Source: Phoronis australis
Lineage: Eukaryota > Phoronida > Phoronidae
DNA length: 28,725 nucleotides
Direction of reading: 5' to 3'
Assembly: GCA_002633005.1 (NCBI GenBank)
Contig: NMRA01000606.1
Location: forward strand, 206,301 to 235,025
Both the position numbers and the translations under genes were made by a program. The notes beneath the pieces were generated by a model. That model was not told the DNA's origin, did not search any database, and worked only from the letters and a program-made list of their open reading frames with translations. Each line of letters starts with the position of its first letter. Positions within the stretch are counted from its first letter, which is position 1. This document shows positions 19,488-28,725 of the stretch, piece by piece.

Positions 19488-20235
19488 TTTTAAGTAATAT
19501 GGGACTATTTTGAGCTTTGCTTTAAGTTGGGTAATTATGGTTTTTGAAGACCGGAATGAATGGATTTTTGTTATTTAGACTAGCTTTTTTAGATCATCCA
19601 AAGAGTCTGAGCAATGTTTTACCAATGCATGGACAACGCAACCAAGTCAGTGTTTTGAGTGTTTAGAAGCACAAACTTGTCAAATGATACCTAAAGTAAC
19701 ATTTGTGTTGATCATACAGCTCTAGCCCTGGAATGCCAACTGCCGCACGTGACCTATTCTATTATTAGAGCTTGGAGAGACGAGACGCGAGAGTTTGCAC
19801 TGAGAATTTCCGGCTGCCTCCTTGACTGAGTTTCGATCAAGAGTTCTAGTTATCAAATAATGCTTAATTTCATTGCATTTTTTCACTTTGCTATTATCGT
19901 TCGTCATGCGAGACTCTTGAGGCACCATTCCATACAATCACCAAATTTTTGGCAAAATCAATCAACAAACTCAGCTATTACGTAGGTCATTTTTATAAGC
20001 ACTGACCTGTGGCTCTGGGTGGATCCCAGGAGTGCATGTAGTTTGATATCTGATATCTTTTCAGTTCCACTTGTAGAACTACTTTTGACAACTCAATTGT
20101 TTCTATAATTATTCATGTGTGCAATGTTTACCTGTTGCTTAGGTGCCGTTTCTTAATTCCATTTCTGAGAAGTACTGTTATCTCTAGTATTTACCTACAC
20201 CCATGAAATAAAATGAAAAGTTTACCTTGTAAATG
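19488..20235 (+). other. Probable 3' UTR and 3' flank of the TRAF2-like gene
   Basis: No coding signal follows the stop. The first perfect AATAAA I see is at 20207-20212, about 720 nt after the stop, so a transcript end near 20225-20240 is plausible. The segment from 19720 contains a dispersed-repeat motif that recurs inverted at 22206-22226, so the UTR could instead end earlier. Confidence 0.4.
20207..20212 (+). terminator. Candidate poly(A) signal AATAAA
   Basis: First perfect AATAAA downstream of the TRAF2-like stop codon. A second, inside AAATAAAAAAG, lies near 20416. Only transcript ends can show which is used. Confidence 0.35.
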
Positions 20236-21156
20236 AATCCAACCTGAGAGCATACAATGTATTTGGCAACTGCCCTGCTCTTGTCGGACTTTCCCTCTTT
20301 TTTGCATTTTTTTTCGCCATCCGCCACTCCATCTAAATGTCCCGCTTTTTAACATATGGTACACTATAATAATTGTAATTTCCCAGGTGACATAGCCACA
20401 TATTCCCATCAAGTAAATAAAAAAGTAAAACTTATCATGGGTTTTGCAGCAGTTATAGTTTCTCATTTAAGTATAAAAACACTGGCATTTTTGGCTGTTA
20501 CCATGTTGATAGGTCTTTGTGTTTTGCAGCAAACATTTCACTCTTACATTTTGGTCGAGACCAATATGTCCCGCTTTTTTCCCTGAAGTCTCGCTTTTCA
20601 ATCCAGGTTCTGTTTTTCGTTCTTGAATGTTGCGGTGACAACTATGCAACAGGTATTCAAAATAAGATTGTCTGTTTTTATGAATATTGTACGTTTTTTC
20701 CAGAAGCCACTTTCTTACCTGGAATAACAATCACAAAAATTAGTTCCAATGTCTCTTTTTAGGGTAACATACTCTACATGTATCAGGATCACTAACATTT
20801 ACATTCAGAAGAAAAGTGTCGTTCTAAACCTTTATGGAAAGCTGTGCACTACAACCATTGTGATTAGCTAATCACAGCACATCTCAAAGGTAACTGATAG
20901 ATGTTCACCCATTTTTATCTATCAGGAAACCTTTATCTTCAAATTTCAGATTGATACTCTGAGTAGTGTATGGTATTTCTTCGTAAATGTCACTGTTTGA
21001 TCAATTATTTGGCAGTGAAACAACGAGAGGCTGAATCAAGTGTGTGATCATTCAATGTTCCCGGACTCACTTATCCCGCTGTCCTCCAAGATGGCCGACG
21101 GGATCCAAACATAGTGACCCAAATTTCGCCACAAAAATTGCAATAATTTTACACTA
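20236..21156. other. Intergenic, unassigned
   Basis: No gene recognised. ATGTCCCGCTTTTT occurs at 20336-20349 and again at 20566-20579. On the - strand 20220-20345 there is an open frame with GKSDKSRAVAKYIVCSQVGF followed by a GTAAAC donor-like site; it could be an exon fragment or repeat, but I cannot identify it. Confidence 0.4.
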
Positions 21157-21260
21157 CTTGCCCCGATTTTGATACTTTTTCGATTTGTACTGAGTAGAAT
21201 GCACTAACTTTCGGATGATAACGAGAAAAAAATGAAAACGAAAAAAAAATTGGTTCGACC
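21157..21260 (+). repeat. Dispersed repeat, copy 2
   Basis: Same family and orientation as 9773-9876. Here it is preceded by a stretch containing CCAAGATGGCCGACGGGATC. Confidence 0.8.
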
Positions 21261-23451
21261 CATATTGGTTCCTAGGTTCGACCGGCCTACATAAGGAAAT
21301 AAACACCAATGCTATTTTAACATTCTAAGTACGCGTAACATTCCAAAAAATTCAACGACCACTAACTACAAACGAATGCAAACGAATCAGGAGATATTAC
21401 TAATAAAACAAAATAATGAAGACTTTTCGAGCAAGCGATAGCACATTTTAGTTACAAGGTAAAAATAGCGGCTTTCAGGACAAGTTCCTGAACTGATGAG
21501 CCGGAAATGTGGGTACGGAAATAATCGATGACAGCCTGTAATTATACGCTTTCAGAGAAGGGTCAAATACTGTTAAAAAATCGCTTTTGTCAAGAAAGGC
21601 GAAAAGAATATAAAGGAAGGTTGTCGAAAATAAGATTTTATGTTCTAGTAAGTATTTTCGTATACTGGAACCACATGGGCATTTTGCAACCACACTGAGG
21701 TCTTTAAGAGTCTCAGCATTCGGAACTTTTATTGAATAATTGTAGCAGTTAATTACAATATATAATGCGATATATAAAATGTACAATTTTGCATAACTAA
21801 GTGTGAGTAATCCTTATTCTGAAAACCACTGTCGTGATAGGGAGGAAATACTTAGAATCATTGAAATTATTTCCTTATTAACTAGTCATCTAGATAACTC
21901 TCCGGTCCATTTCCGTTTTATGTCACTGTTACAGGCTGTTATTTTTTTCATTTTGTGAACACTCTTGGTTTTTGGAATTGAAAAATATTTTTTAATCCAA
22001 TCAGGTATGCGAAATGGTAGTTTCTGACAGACGGGCTTCTAATGATGTAGCTCTTACGCAAGTCTGTTGAAAAACTGCAGAATTGCAAAAAGTTTTGATG
22101 ACGGTATATTCTATAGTGAGTACACTCACCCCAACAAACAAATGCAAACAACTCTTAACTCTCACGCATGCGCAGCGCAACCTCAGAGGCCGCGAGATTG
22201 GAGTTAGTGGCATTCCAGGGCTAGAGTTTTGTGCTGAAAATTGAAAGCTCATGCAAATTGAACGTGAATTGCTCAGCTCAGCTCCTCAGCTATGATTCAC
22301 TAGGGACACGCTGTTTAGCTTGTACATACTCTGCCAGCTAGCTCTATGACCACCTTAATATAATTAGAATCATCCCCATAAGAATAAAACATATAAGGAT
22401 TGCCAATAACAAGCCCATTCCCTTCTGTAAAATATCGAAGAGAAGAGCAATGTGTTTTCATTGCTATCTGTGGTAGAAGTTTGTATCTGCTGCTTTTGTT
22501 CACCCATATTTGTGGTAGAGTTAAGAACAACATTGTACAGGTGTTCAAAAATCAACCCTACTTTGGTAGTGTAAGGCCAAAAGTTGAGACCTGCAATTCT
22601 TTAACATGTTGATAATTATTTGGATAGATACGATCTCAACATCTTTCAGAAACTTGAGTGGCCGCAGAATTTGTTAAATAGGTCGAAGACGTTTTTTTTT
22701 GTAAACATTTTATCAATGGAAGGATGTAGAATGTGCTACTTAAACTATATGGAAGCAAAAGGATAAGAAGACAAATCTCATTGCCCCCGCCATTGTGTCA
22801 TGGACCGTAGCGACACCTAGCGGGTGACTAATGTGTGTGCGCAGACGAAGTACGCGAGACATCAACTGCTATGGCTCATTTTAATTTGTCAAATTCCAAA
22901 CGGTGAAGTGTCTTCGTTTAAAATATTGAGAAAATATGACCGGAGCATTGGAAAAATACATAAGTAGGCAACAAATAAGAGTAAATCAAGAAAAAAATTT
23001 GGGCAACAAAGCTGATATAAACTACGAGAAATAGGCTTACATCATTACTGAAGTAAGAGGGTGACTCAGTAATCAGTGGAGAGCAGGTCAAAGTAATTGA
23101 CACAAGGATACCTAATTTCCCGACTTGATGTTTAAGACCCTTGTCAAAACAAAAATCTAAACACAGACGCTTGTCAAAACAAACAGCATCGTCATTGAGG
23201 GTAACAGGGTTTGCAAGGCAGAACACAAGATACCGAAGTACGCGCCGATGTAGGTCTCAGTATAACTTTAAATGAACACTCGATGGCAAATTTCAATCAG
23301 ACGACCAAACCATACAATTAAAATATGTTATTCACAGAAGACTATACCACGATCGAAAATAAATGTGCACTCCGAATGGTATTCGAAATTGCACAAAACG
23401 CAATGCATCTCCGCCATATATTTCTGTATTTCGGGGGCAAGTTTTCGGTTA
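21261..23451. other. Intergenic, unassigned
   Basis: Contains two short dispersed motifs: CTCTAGCCCTGGAATGCCA inverted at 22206-22226 (direct copy at 19720), and CATGGACCGTAGCGACACC at 22799 (inverted relative at 26592-26614). The short open frames have no recognisable domains. Confidence 0.5.
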
Positions 23452-24498
23452 TACAGAATTGGTTAAACGCACGACACTTTTCATTGTTCACAATCTTTAT
23501 TCCGTTACGTTTGTACTTTCTTAACATAGATAAAGTAACTGACCTAGCGACATAATTAAAAGACGCACGATATTTCGAAACATACTTGTTTCATTCTTAA
23601 GTGAACATAAAATGACGCAAAGCATAAGCTGATGACACACACACTGGGACATGGCGGGTGTGAAATACTGCAAAGAATGACTANAGTGTAACGTGCTGCG
23701 CGACCCTGCTCATTCAAAACAGGCTTCTGAAAAGCAATTAAAAGGGACTCTTAATATTTTCAATCGCAGCACATCGTGCTCCACGTAGCGAATTGACGTG
23801 TTTTCCACAATTTCTTGACGGGTGATTTTACGTTCGTGACATTGCAGAAAATGATCTTGGATGGCGCCATTTTGACGATGCATAGACAAACGATGGGAAA
23901 GACTGCAAACCGTTTGACCAATGTAACATTGTTTGACGTTTGAACGAAGACATTCGTTCATAGGGCATACAAACTTATGAACAACACTACACTGTGCAAC
24001 GGGGCGGACTTTCGCTTTAGAAATGTTATTTTTCATGACCAAGTTGGAGGACTTCCTATTCCGATAATAAATAATAACATCGAGGTAATCATCAGACTTA
24101 CAAACTATCAGGCTAACATTACCTTTAATAATTTTCTTAATGGCGTGTTAGTCTTGGAGGTAATTATTAGACATGACATTTTTGTAAAATATCGTTTTTG
24201 TCACACCGGGCCGACGTGCAGGGACTTCACAGCTAATTCTGGACACAAATCACTTAACATGGAAGCCTAAAAAAGCATTGGTATACCCATTATTCACCAG
24301 TGTTTGTCTTATGCGATCTACCTCTTGATTGAAAAATAGCCAGTTGGACGACACCGAATACGCCCTCTTTTAATTATGTCGCTAGGTCAGTTACTTTATC
24401 TATGTTCAGTTGAGAGTAGAGTTTTGTTCCAAAGGTATGAAAGTGACGGAATAAAGACTGTGAACTATGAAAAGTGTTTTGCGTTTAACCAATTCTGC
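23452..24498 (-). mobile_element. Penelope-like element fragment flanked by inverted repeats
   Basis: On the - strand 24042-23710: VVHKFVCPMNEC, then CYIGQTVCSLSHRLSMHRQN, RKITRQEIVENTSI and DVLRLKILRVP, the GIY-YIG endonuclease of Penelope-like elements with its Cys-containing insert. Upstream on the same strand, YLDVIIYYRNRKSSNLVMKN and traces such as RQTLVNNGYTNAFLGF fit the region between RT and endonuclease. RT itself is absent. Flanks at 23452-23564 and about 24366-24498 are inverted copies (shared AGATAAAGTAACTGACCTAG and CCAATTCTG-side blocks), like the terminal repeats of these elements. Several stops break the upstream part; the endonuclease frame is open for 110 codons. Confidence 0.78.
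23684..23684. other. Single ambiguous base (N)
   Basis: One N inside otherwise complete sequence, just downstream (on the - strand) of the Penelope-like frame. Confidence 0.95.
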
Positions 24499-25340
24499 AT
24501 CATGCTTGGTAAAACAATGTAAAGCAATTTTGTCCATAATTTTCACAATAATTTTTGACAAGCCATATTTTGTTGAAAACGTGATAGCAAAGCACGTAAA
24601 TTCATTAAAAAATCAAGTGGTGCTGGCATATCCCACTCGTAAATGTTAATACTGTGAAGTTTCACCAGAATCTGTCAAGTCACTGTCACAAATAATTGAG
24701 GGGAGGATGAAAATATTGTGGATGAATTTTAAGCCACAACAAACTTGTGATAACGTGTGCCATTTCATGTCATTCTGTACTTAAAAACTGTCCATGTCAA
24801 AGTAAAGTTTAAGTAAGATGAGGTGCAATAACTTGAGCCTGAAAATCATAACAACCATTGAAGCCATTGTGGATGAGAAAATTTTATTAAAACCCTCCAT
24901 TTAACAAAGCGTCATTGAACCATGAAGATTCTTTAACGCAACTTTTTGATAACATAATTCTTTTGCATGCCATTGTATGTGAAGAAATTGAATTTCATTG
25001 AAAACTGCAGACACTGATGGTTTGCATGCCAAAAATGACTGAAAAATGGTACTTAGGCTTTTTAGTGCCGCATAACTTCAATACTGACCACCAGAATCTA
25101 TTGTTTGTTGTTACTATTTAAAGTTAATAATAGTTAGTAGTAATGTATACTTTTTGTCAATTCAACCTGGAGTTCACTCTGGATTTGTATCAAACTCGAA
25201 CGTTGACTTAGTAATGAAACTAAAATAAGACTAGAAAGGGCAATCGATGCTTTCACAAGTCTAAAAATGCCGCTTAGTTTTTAGGGAACTTAGTTGGGTC
25301 CCTATCATGCAACCAGGCACTGGAACCCTATTGTTTTCAT
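24499..25340. other. Intergenic, unassigned
   Basis: AT-rich sequence with no long frame, repeat or recognisable motif. Confidence 0.6.
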
Positions 25341-25347
25341 CATGTTC

Positions 25348-25618
25348 ATCAATGCCACCACCACCATTACCACCATCATCACCACTATTACCACCACCAC
25401 CAGGCACCACCATTACCACCATCATCACCATTATTACCACCACCACCAGGCACCGCCATTACCACCAGGCACCGCCATTACCACCAGGCACCACCACCAC
25501 CAGGCACCACCATTGCCACCATCACCACCAGGCACCACCACCACCATCAGGCACCACTATTACCACCACAATCCACCAGGCACCACCATTACCACCACCA
25601 CCATTATCACCACCGTCG
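25348..25618. repeat. CCA/CCAT microsatellite with higher-order CACCAGG units
   Basis: About 270 bp of CACCATTACCACC-type triplets with recurrent CACCAGGCACCACC. It is open in several frames, giving His/Thr- and Pro-rich strings that are low complexity, not protein evidence. Confidence 0.95.
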
Positions 25619-26932
25619 TCATCGTCCCTTTTAAGTTTATTTCGCCAGGTGTCGCTCCTCCGAGTACTTTCATGTTTTGACGTATACGGCAAAAAATCGG
25701 TACAATTATTGTACCGAACGTGTGCTACAGATGTACTGGAGATCATTTACTTCCGGTCCAAGATGGCGAAAATATTGGCAATTGCGAATGCGCATTTCGA
25801 TTTCGGGACAAACACGTTTTGTCCTGCAGAGGGCGTATTATAGGACCAATTGCTTCGAAATTTTTCATGTGTTGGTTTCCTTTGACTAGCTATCATTAAT
25901 TTCTGCTTAACCAGAAATTACTTTCAAGATGGCAGATCTGGCGCATTTTCATCCATTTCCAGTCGTGCTGACGTGCCATTTTGAACTGGAGGAGAAAGTG
26001 ACGTGATTTTTTGCATGTGGATTCTGTGAGGCATAGTCTTTCGAATGACAATTTTTCTCGCATTTACTGTTTTTGAGTTATTTGCTTTTGAATTTCAAAA
26101 AATGCAAAATTTGAAATTTTTCGAAAAGTTTTTCGCAATTTTGTAAATCTACATCGTTGTAAAGACGTTTTTCGTTTTTCCCTGGGACGTCCACTTTTCA
26201 AATTATCTCTGATTTTCTGGTAACACTGTTCCTTTGTTGACCGATTTTGCTGCAGTGTTGTTCGTTTACCTTCTAGTGAACGAGACTGTTTTCTACTGAT
26301 TTCCAACATATTCATTCGACATATGTTCATCATCGCCACCATCATCATCATCGCCACCATCATCTCCATTGAGATATTTTCAGTTAATTTCGCCATGTGC
26401 ACTGTCAATTGACCCAGGACAGTACACACTGCACAACAGCGCACGACATAGTCCAGCAATGTTCATATGTTATGAAACTGGACCAATGTCGTGATAACCA
26501 GAAAAATATGGAATTAACATATGCAATGAAATATAATAGAGTGTCCGAAACGAGTGGTCCACCATATTTGTTTCATATGGAGCACTCGTCTGCTAGATGT
26601 CGCTACCGTCCATGAACAATGTATCCCAGTTGCCATCCAATGGGATTTTTCTAGGAGATTTGTCTCCCTCTGAACGGTCTCTGGTGGAGGTCATATGATC
26701 TTACCTGAAGTATAATCTGAGAAATAAATTGCATCAATTTCCATTCTCATCTGACGAAATCCATTCACTGTGCGGCACCGTCTCGATCTTTTATAGCCTT
26801 GCCTCGTTTTGATTTCAACAAGAGAGGGTGCAATTTAGACCCCAAGTCGGCCCCAAAGGAGCTACCGCATAAAACGGTTATCACATGCAAAGAAATACTA
26901 AAACCATGGACATATAGATTATTACATGGCGA
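25619..26932. other. Intergenic, unassigned
   Basis: Contains a short hairpin TAATTTCTG...CAGAAATTA near 25898, a short (CATCAT/CGCCAC) repeat at 26329-26368, and the inverted motif at 26592-26614. The frame at 26799-27044 runs into the hairpin element and is of unknown meaning. Confidence 0.5.
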
Positions 26933-27229
26933 AGTCGTTATCCCCCGTATTCTAGAGCCCGAGTGGATTTTGGAAAATTATCGGCCTTCGGGCGATATTT
27001 CTACAAATTCCACAAGGACTCTAGAAAAGGGGGATAACGACTGAGAACACTACATGTAGTAGGAAACCACACATGGGAGGCGAAGTCGTTATCCCCCGTA
27101 TTCTAGAGCCCGAGTGGATTTTGAAAAAATTATCGGCCTTCGGGCGATATTTCTACAAATTCCACAAGGACTCTAGAAAAGGGGGATAACGACTGAGAAC
27201 ACTACGTGTAGTAGGAAACCACACATGGG
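26928..27229. repeat. Tandem duplication (151 bp) of a hairpin-forming palindrome
   Basis: Two near-identical 151-bp units start at 26928 and 27079. Each contains an imperfect palindrome (26933-27042 and 27084-27194) whose arms are about 53 nt: AGTCGTTATCCCCCGTATTC on the left and its inverse GGGGGATAACGACT on the right, meeting at TATCGGCCTTCGGGCGATA. Each unit is followed by AACACTAC(A/G)TGTAGTAGG. It looks like a small foldback MITE duplicated with its flank. Confidence 0.9.
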
Positions 27230-27252
27230 AGGTAAGTCAAAGTCGATTAATA

Positions 27253-28200
27253 CAGTAAACCTCGGTTTAGTCGGGTTTAGTCGGACGCTGTGAAGTCTGC
27301 TCTTCGCTCAGTTCGGACAAAGTCCCATGGAGCGGTTGACATACCATCTCGGCGGATCACAAGGTGCCTGCAAGCGTGTGATAACTGTGTTAATAATTCC
27401 CATTCCCTTCTGCAGGATAGATTTTCTGCCTTTTTGAGGACGAATTCGAAATTTAGAGGCCTATTGCAGGTTCCACAAAGTTGGCTGAAAAAGTACTACC
27501 TACCCACAATTTTTGATACGCACCTGCGTTCACCTTGTCTCAGGTTTAAGTCGTTTTTTTTTAAATCGAATCTTCGCTCAATTCGGAGAAAATTTGAGGA
27601 ACAATTGTCCGAAATCCTCCCTTCTGCCACATATTTTTTCCCCGAACATGCATGTACATGTACCAAAATTTTCGTAGATAAGCCCATGGGCATGTATTCG
27701 GAAAATGAACATTTCCAGGCGTTTTAGTAACACCAAATAGACGCCCGGGCGTTTATTCGAAAAGGGGCGTGTAAACGGAAAATCATAGCTTTGCTGACTT
27801 AGACATTTTTTCTTAAAGCTTATATGTTAATAAATGAATAGTTTCCTTGTTTATTTTTATAAATGATAAAGGCTCCACAAAACTGACAAAAAGTTGACGC
27901 AGAGTGCACTGTAAGGGGAAATTTCCCGAGTAAACGCTTCACTGTCTGGACACTTGACATTAGAAGTTGTAACACCAAATAAACACCTATGGGCTTATTC
28001 GACAAAAGGTACCCTGTTAATGAGCCAGCACGATTAAAGGGGACCCATTTGTGGGCAGCATCCGTAAAAAGCCACCGTTTCGTGGTCCTATCCCTGAAAA
28101 TGGACCCGTAGGGAAATAATTTAGAAAAGGCACTCTTTCGGAAGGAAATCCGTCAAAAAGGCACCCTTTCGGAGAGAATTTGTCCCAGACAAACCCACCC
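27253..28200. repeat. Degenerate repeats, possible pogo/Tigger-like end and short direct repeats
   Basis: TA followed by CAGTAAACCTCGG at about 27251 resembles a pogo/Tigger terminal repeat with a TA target. TCTTCGCTCA(G/A)TTCGGA occurs at 27300 and 27571. ACACCAAATA(G/A)AC...GGGC...TTATTCGA occurs at about 27730 and 27971. AAAGGCAC(T/C)CTTTCGGA occurs at about 28128 and 28159 (period 31). No matching far end was found. Confidence 0.4.
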
Positions 28201-28725
28201 ATCTGAGCGGCATTTACCGTACACGCCGCCTACGTAAGAACCCCTCGGGTATGAGATACTCGCGTGAAAGCCCCCAAGCTTCGTTAATAAATCTCCGGTC
28301 GTTGTCGGCAAACCACATGTTCAGTTGTGCACCGAAAGCTAAGCCGGACTGTAATCTGTATGATAGCAGGAAGAGGGTGGTTATCTCTTCCTGATGATAG
28401 TAAATCTGTATGACAGATGTTCAGATTTCTAGTGTGCAGACTGCGTTCACGTCATGGGGGAGGCCTTCGCGGTGCGAGCGTGGCAGTTAACAGTCAGTGA
28501 CGTCGGCGTTGTTTTGGAAAAATGCGTGGTCGGAAAAAACAATGACGACTTGAGTAGGCAAACTTTAGTTTTAAGTATCAGTCCACGGATCCACCGACCA
28601 CTGTACAGCCAACAAGCGGCAAGGTGGGGGGTCAGCCATTCAGATCCATGTTTAGTCTGATAAATCACATTAGGGATGAGAGAAATTGGGTGAAGTATGA
28701 CACCACAAAGTTTGGTGGTTTAGGA
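28201..28725. other. Window end, unassigned
   Basis: GC-richer than its surroundings. Frames on both strands at 28447-28668 overlap each other and show no known motif. It could be the edge of another gene, but nothing supports one. Confidence 0.4.

Noticed and set aside
23629-23679. CTGATGA followed by GTGTGAAA, reminiscent of a hammerhead ribozyme near the Penelope-like element.
   Set aside because: Only the core words match; stem II pairs poorly and no stem I or III with a cleavage site could be drawn.
25294-25843. His/Thr- and Pro-rich frames at the CCA repeat.
   Set aside because: Products of a simple repeat; no domain and no splice context.
21092-25937. CCAAGATGGC-type motifs at about 21092, 25758 and 25927, like YY1 sites at promoters.
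   Set aside because: At least the first lies beside a dispersed repeat, and no transcript or coding start is associated with any of them.
26799-27044. An 81-codon + strand frame ending in the hairpin.
   Set aside because: Half of it is the palindrome itself; the rest has no recognisable motif.
25348-27229. A CRISPR-like or other prokaryotic array.
   Set aside because: The repeats are tandem without unique spacers, and the window is clearly animal DNA with spliced genes.

Overview
This is eukaryotic, intron-rich genomic DNA from an animal. Its backbone is one protein-coding gene on the + strand: a TRAF-family adaptor / RING E3 ligase, closest to TRAF2 by motif recognition. I assembled it from 11 coding exons between 716 and 19487, giving a 552-residue model with GT-AG introns and consistent phases throughout. 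The order is RING finger, five TRAF-type zinc fingers, a coiled-coil region with a small-residue-rich linker, and a C-terminal MATH/TRAF-C domain that keeps the receptor-peptide contact residues. The exon layout and the repeat types (P/THAP-like foldbacks, Penelope-like elements, I-group and L1/Tx1-group LINEs, GC-rich minisatellite) suggest an invertebrate deuterostome such as a cephalochordate. That placement is inference; no species-diagnostic sequence was identified.

Layout: 1-640 is an L1/Tx1-like reverse transcriptase fragment on the - strand. 716-897 is exon 1 (RING). 898-6678 holds introns 1 and 2 with exon 2 between them (2735-2804); intron 2 carries two foldback elements and a possible P-type transposase remnant. 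6679-9555 holds exons 3-5 (zinc fingers), with a LINE 3' end in intron 4. 9556-11440 is intron 5, containing a repeat that copies the exon 5 splice donor and a 29-bp minisatellite interrupted by 986 N. 11441-12844 holds exons 6-8 (last finger and coiled coil). 12862-14181 is a foldback transposon with a broken THAP gene. 15404-19487 holds exons 9-11 (MATH), with a MITE, a Penelope-like endonuclease fragment, local tandem repeats and a second LINE copy in the introns.

Downstream of 19488 I see a 3' UTR with a candidate poly(A) signal and no further convincing host gene. The region contains a Penelope-like GIY-YIG fragment flanked by inverted repeats, a long CCA/CCAT microsatellite, a tandemly duplicated hairpin element and several degenerate repeats.

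The host gene should encode a cytoplasmic scaffold that binds TNF-receptor-type tails through its trimeric MATH domain and signals through the RING and zinc fingers. The other coding traces are decayed mobile elements. I found no clearly new multi-gene system. The observations most worth checking are the THAP foldback whose terminal repeat contains the start of its own gene, the tandem copies of a splice donor, and the placement of two related LINE copies directly upstream of exons.
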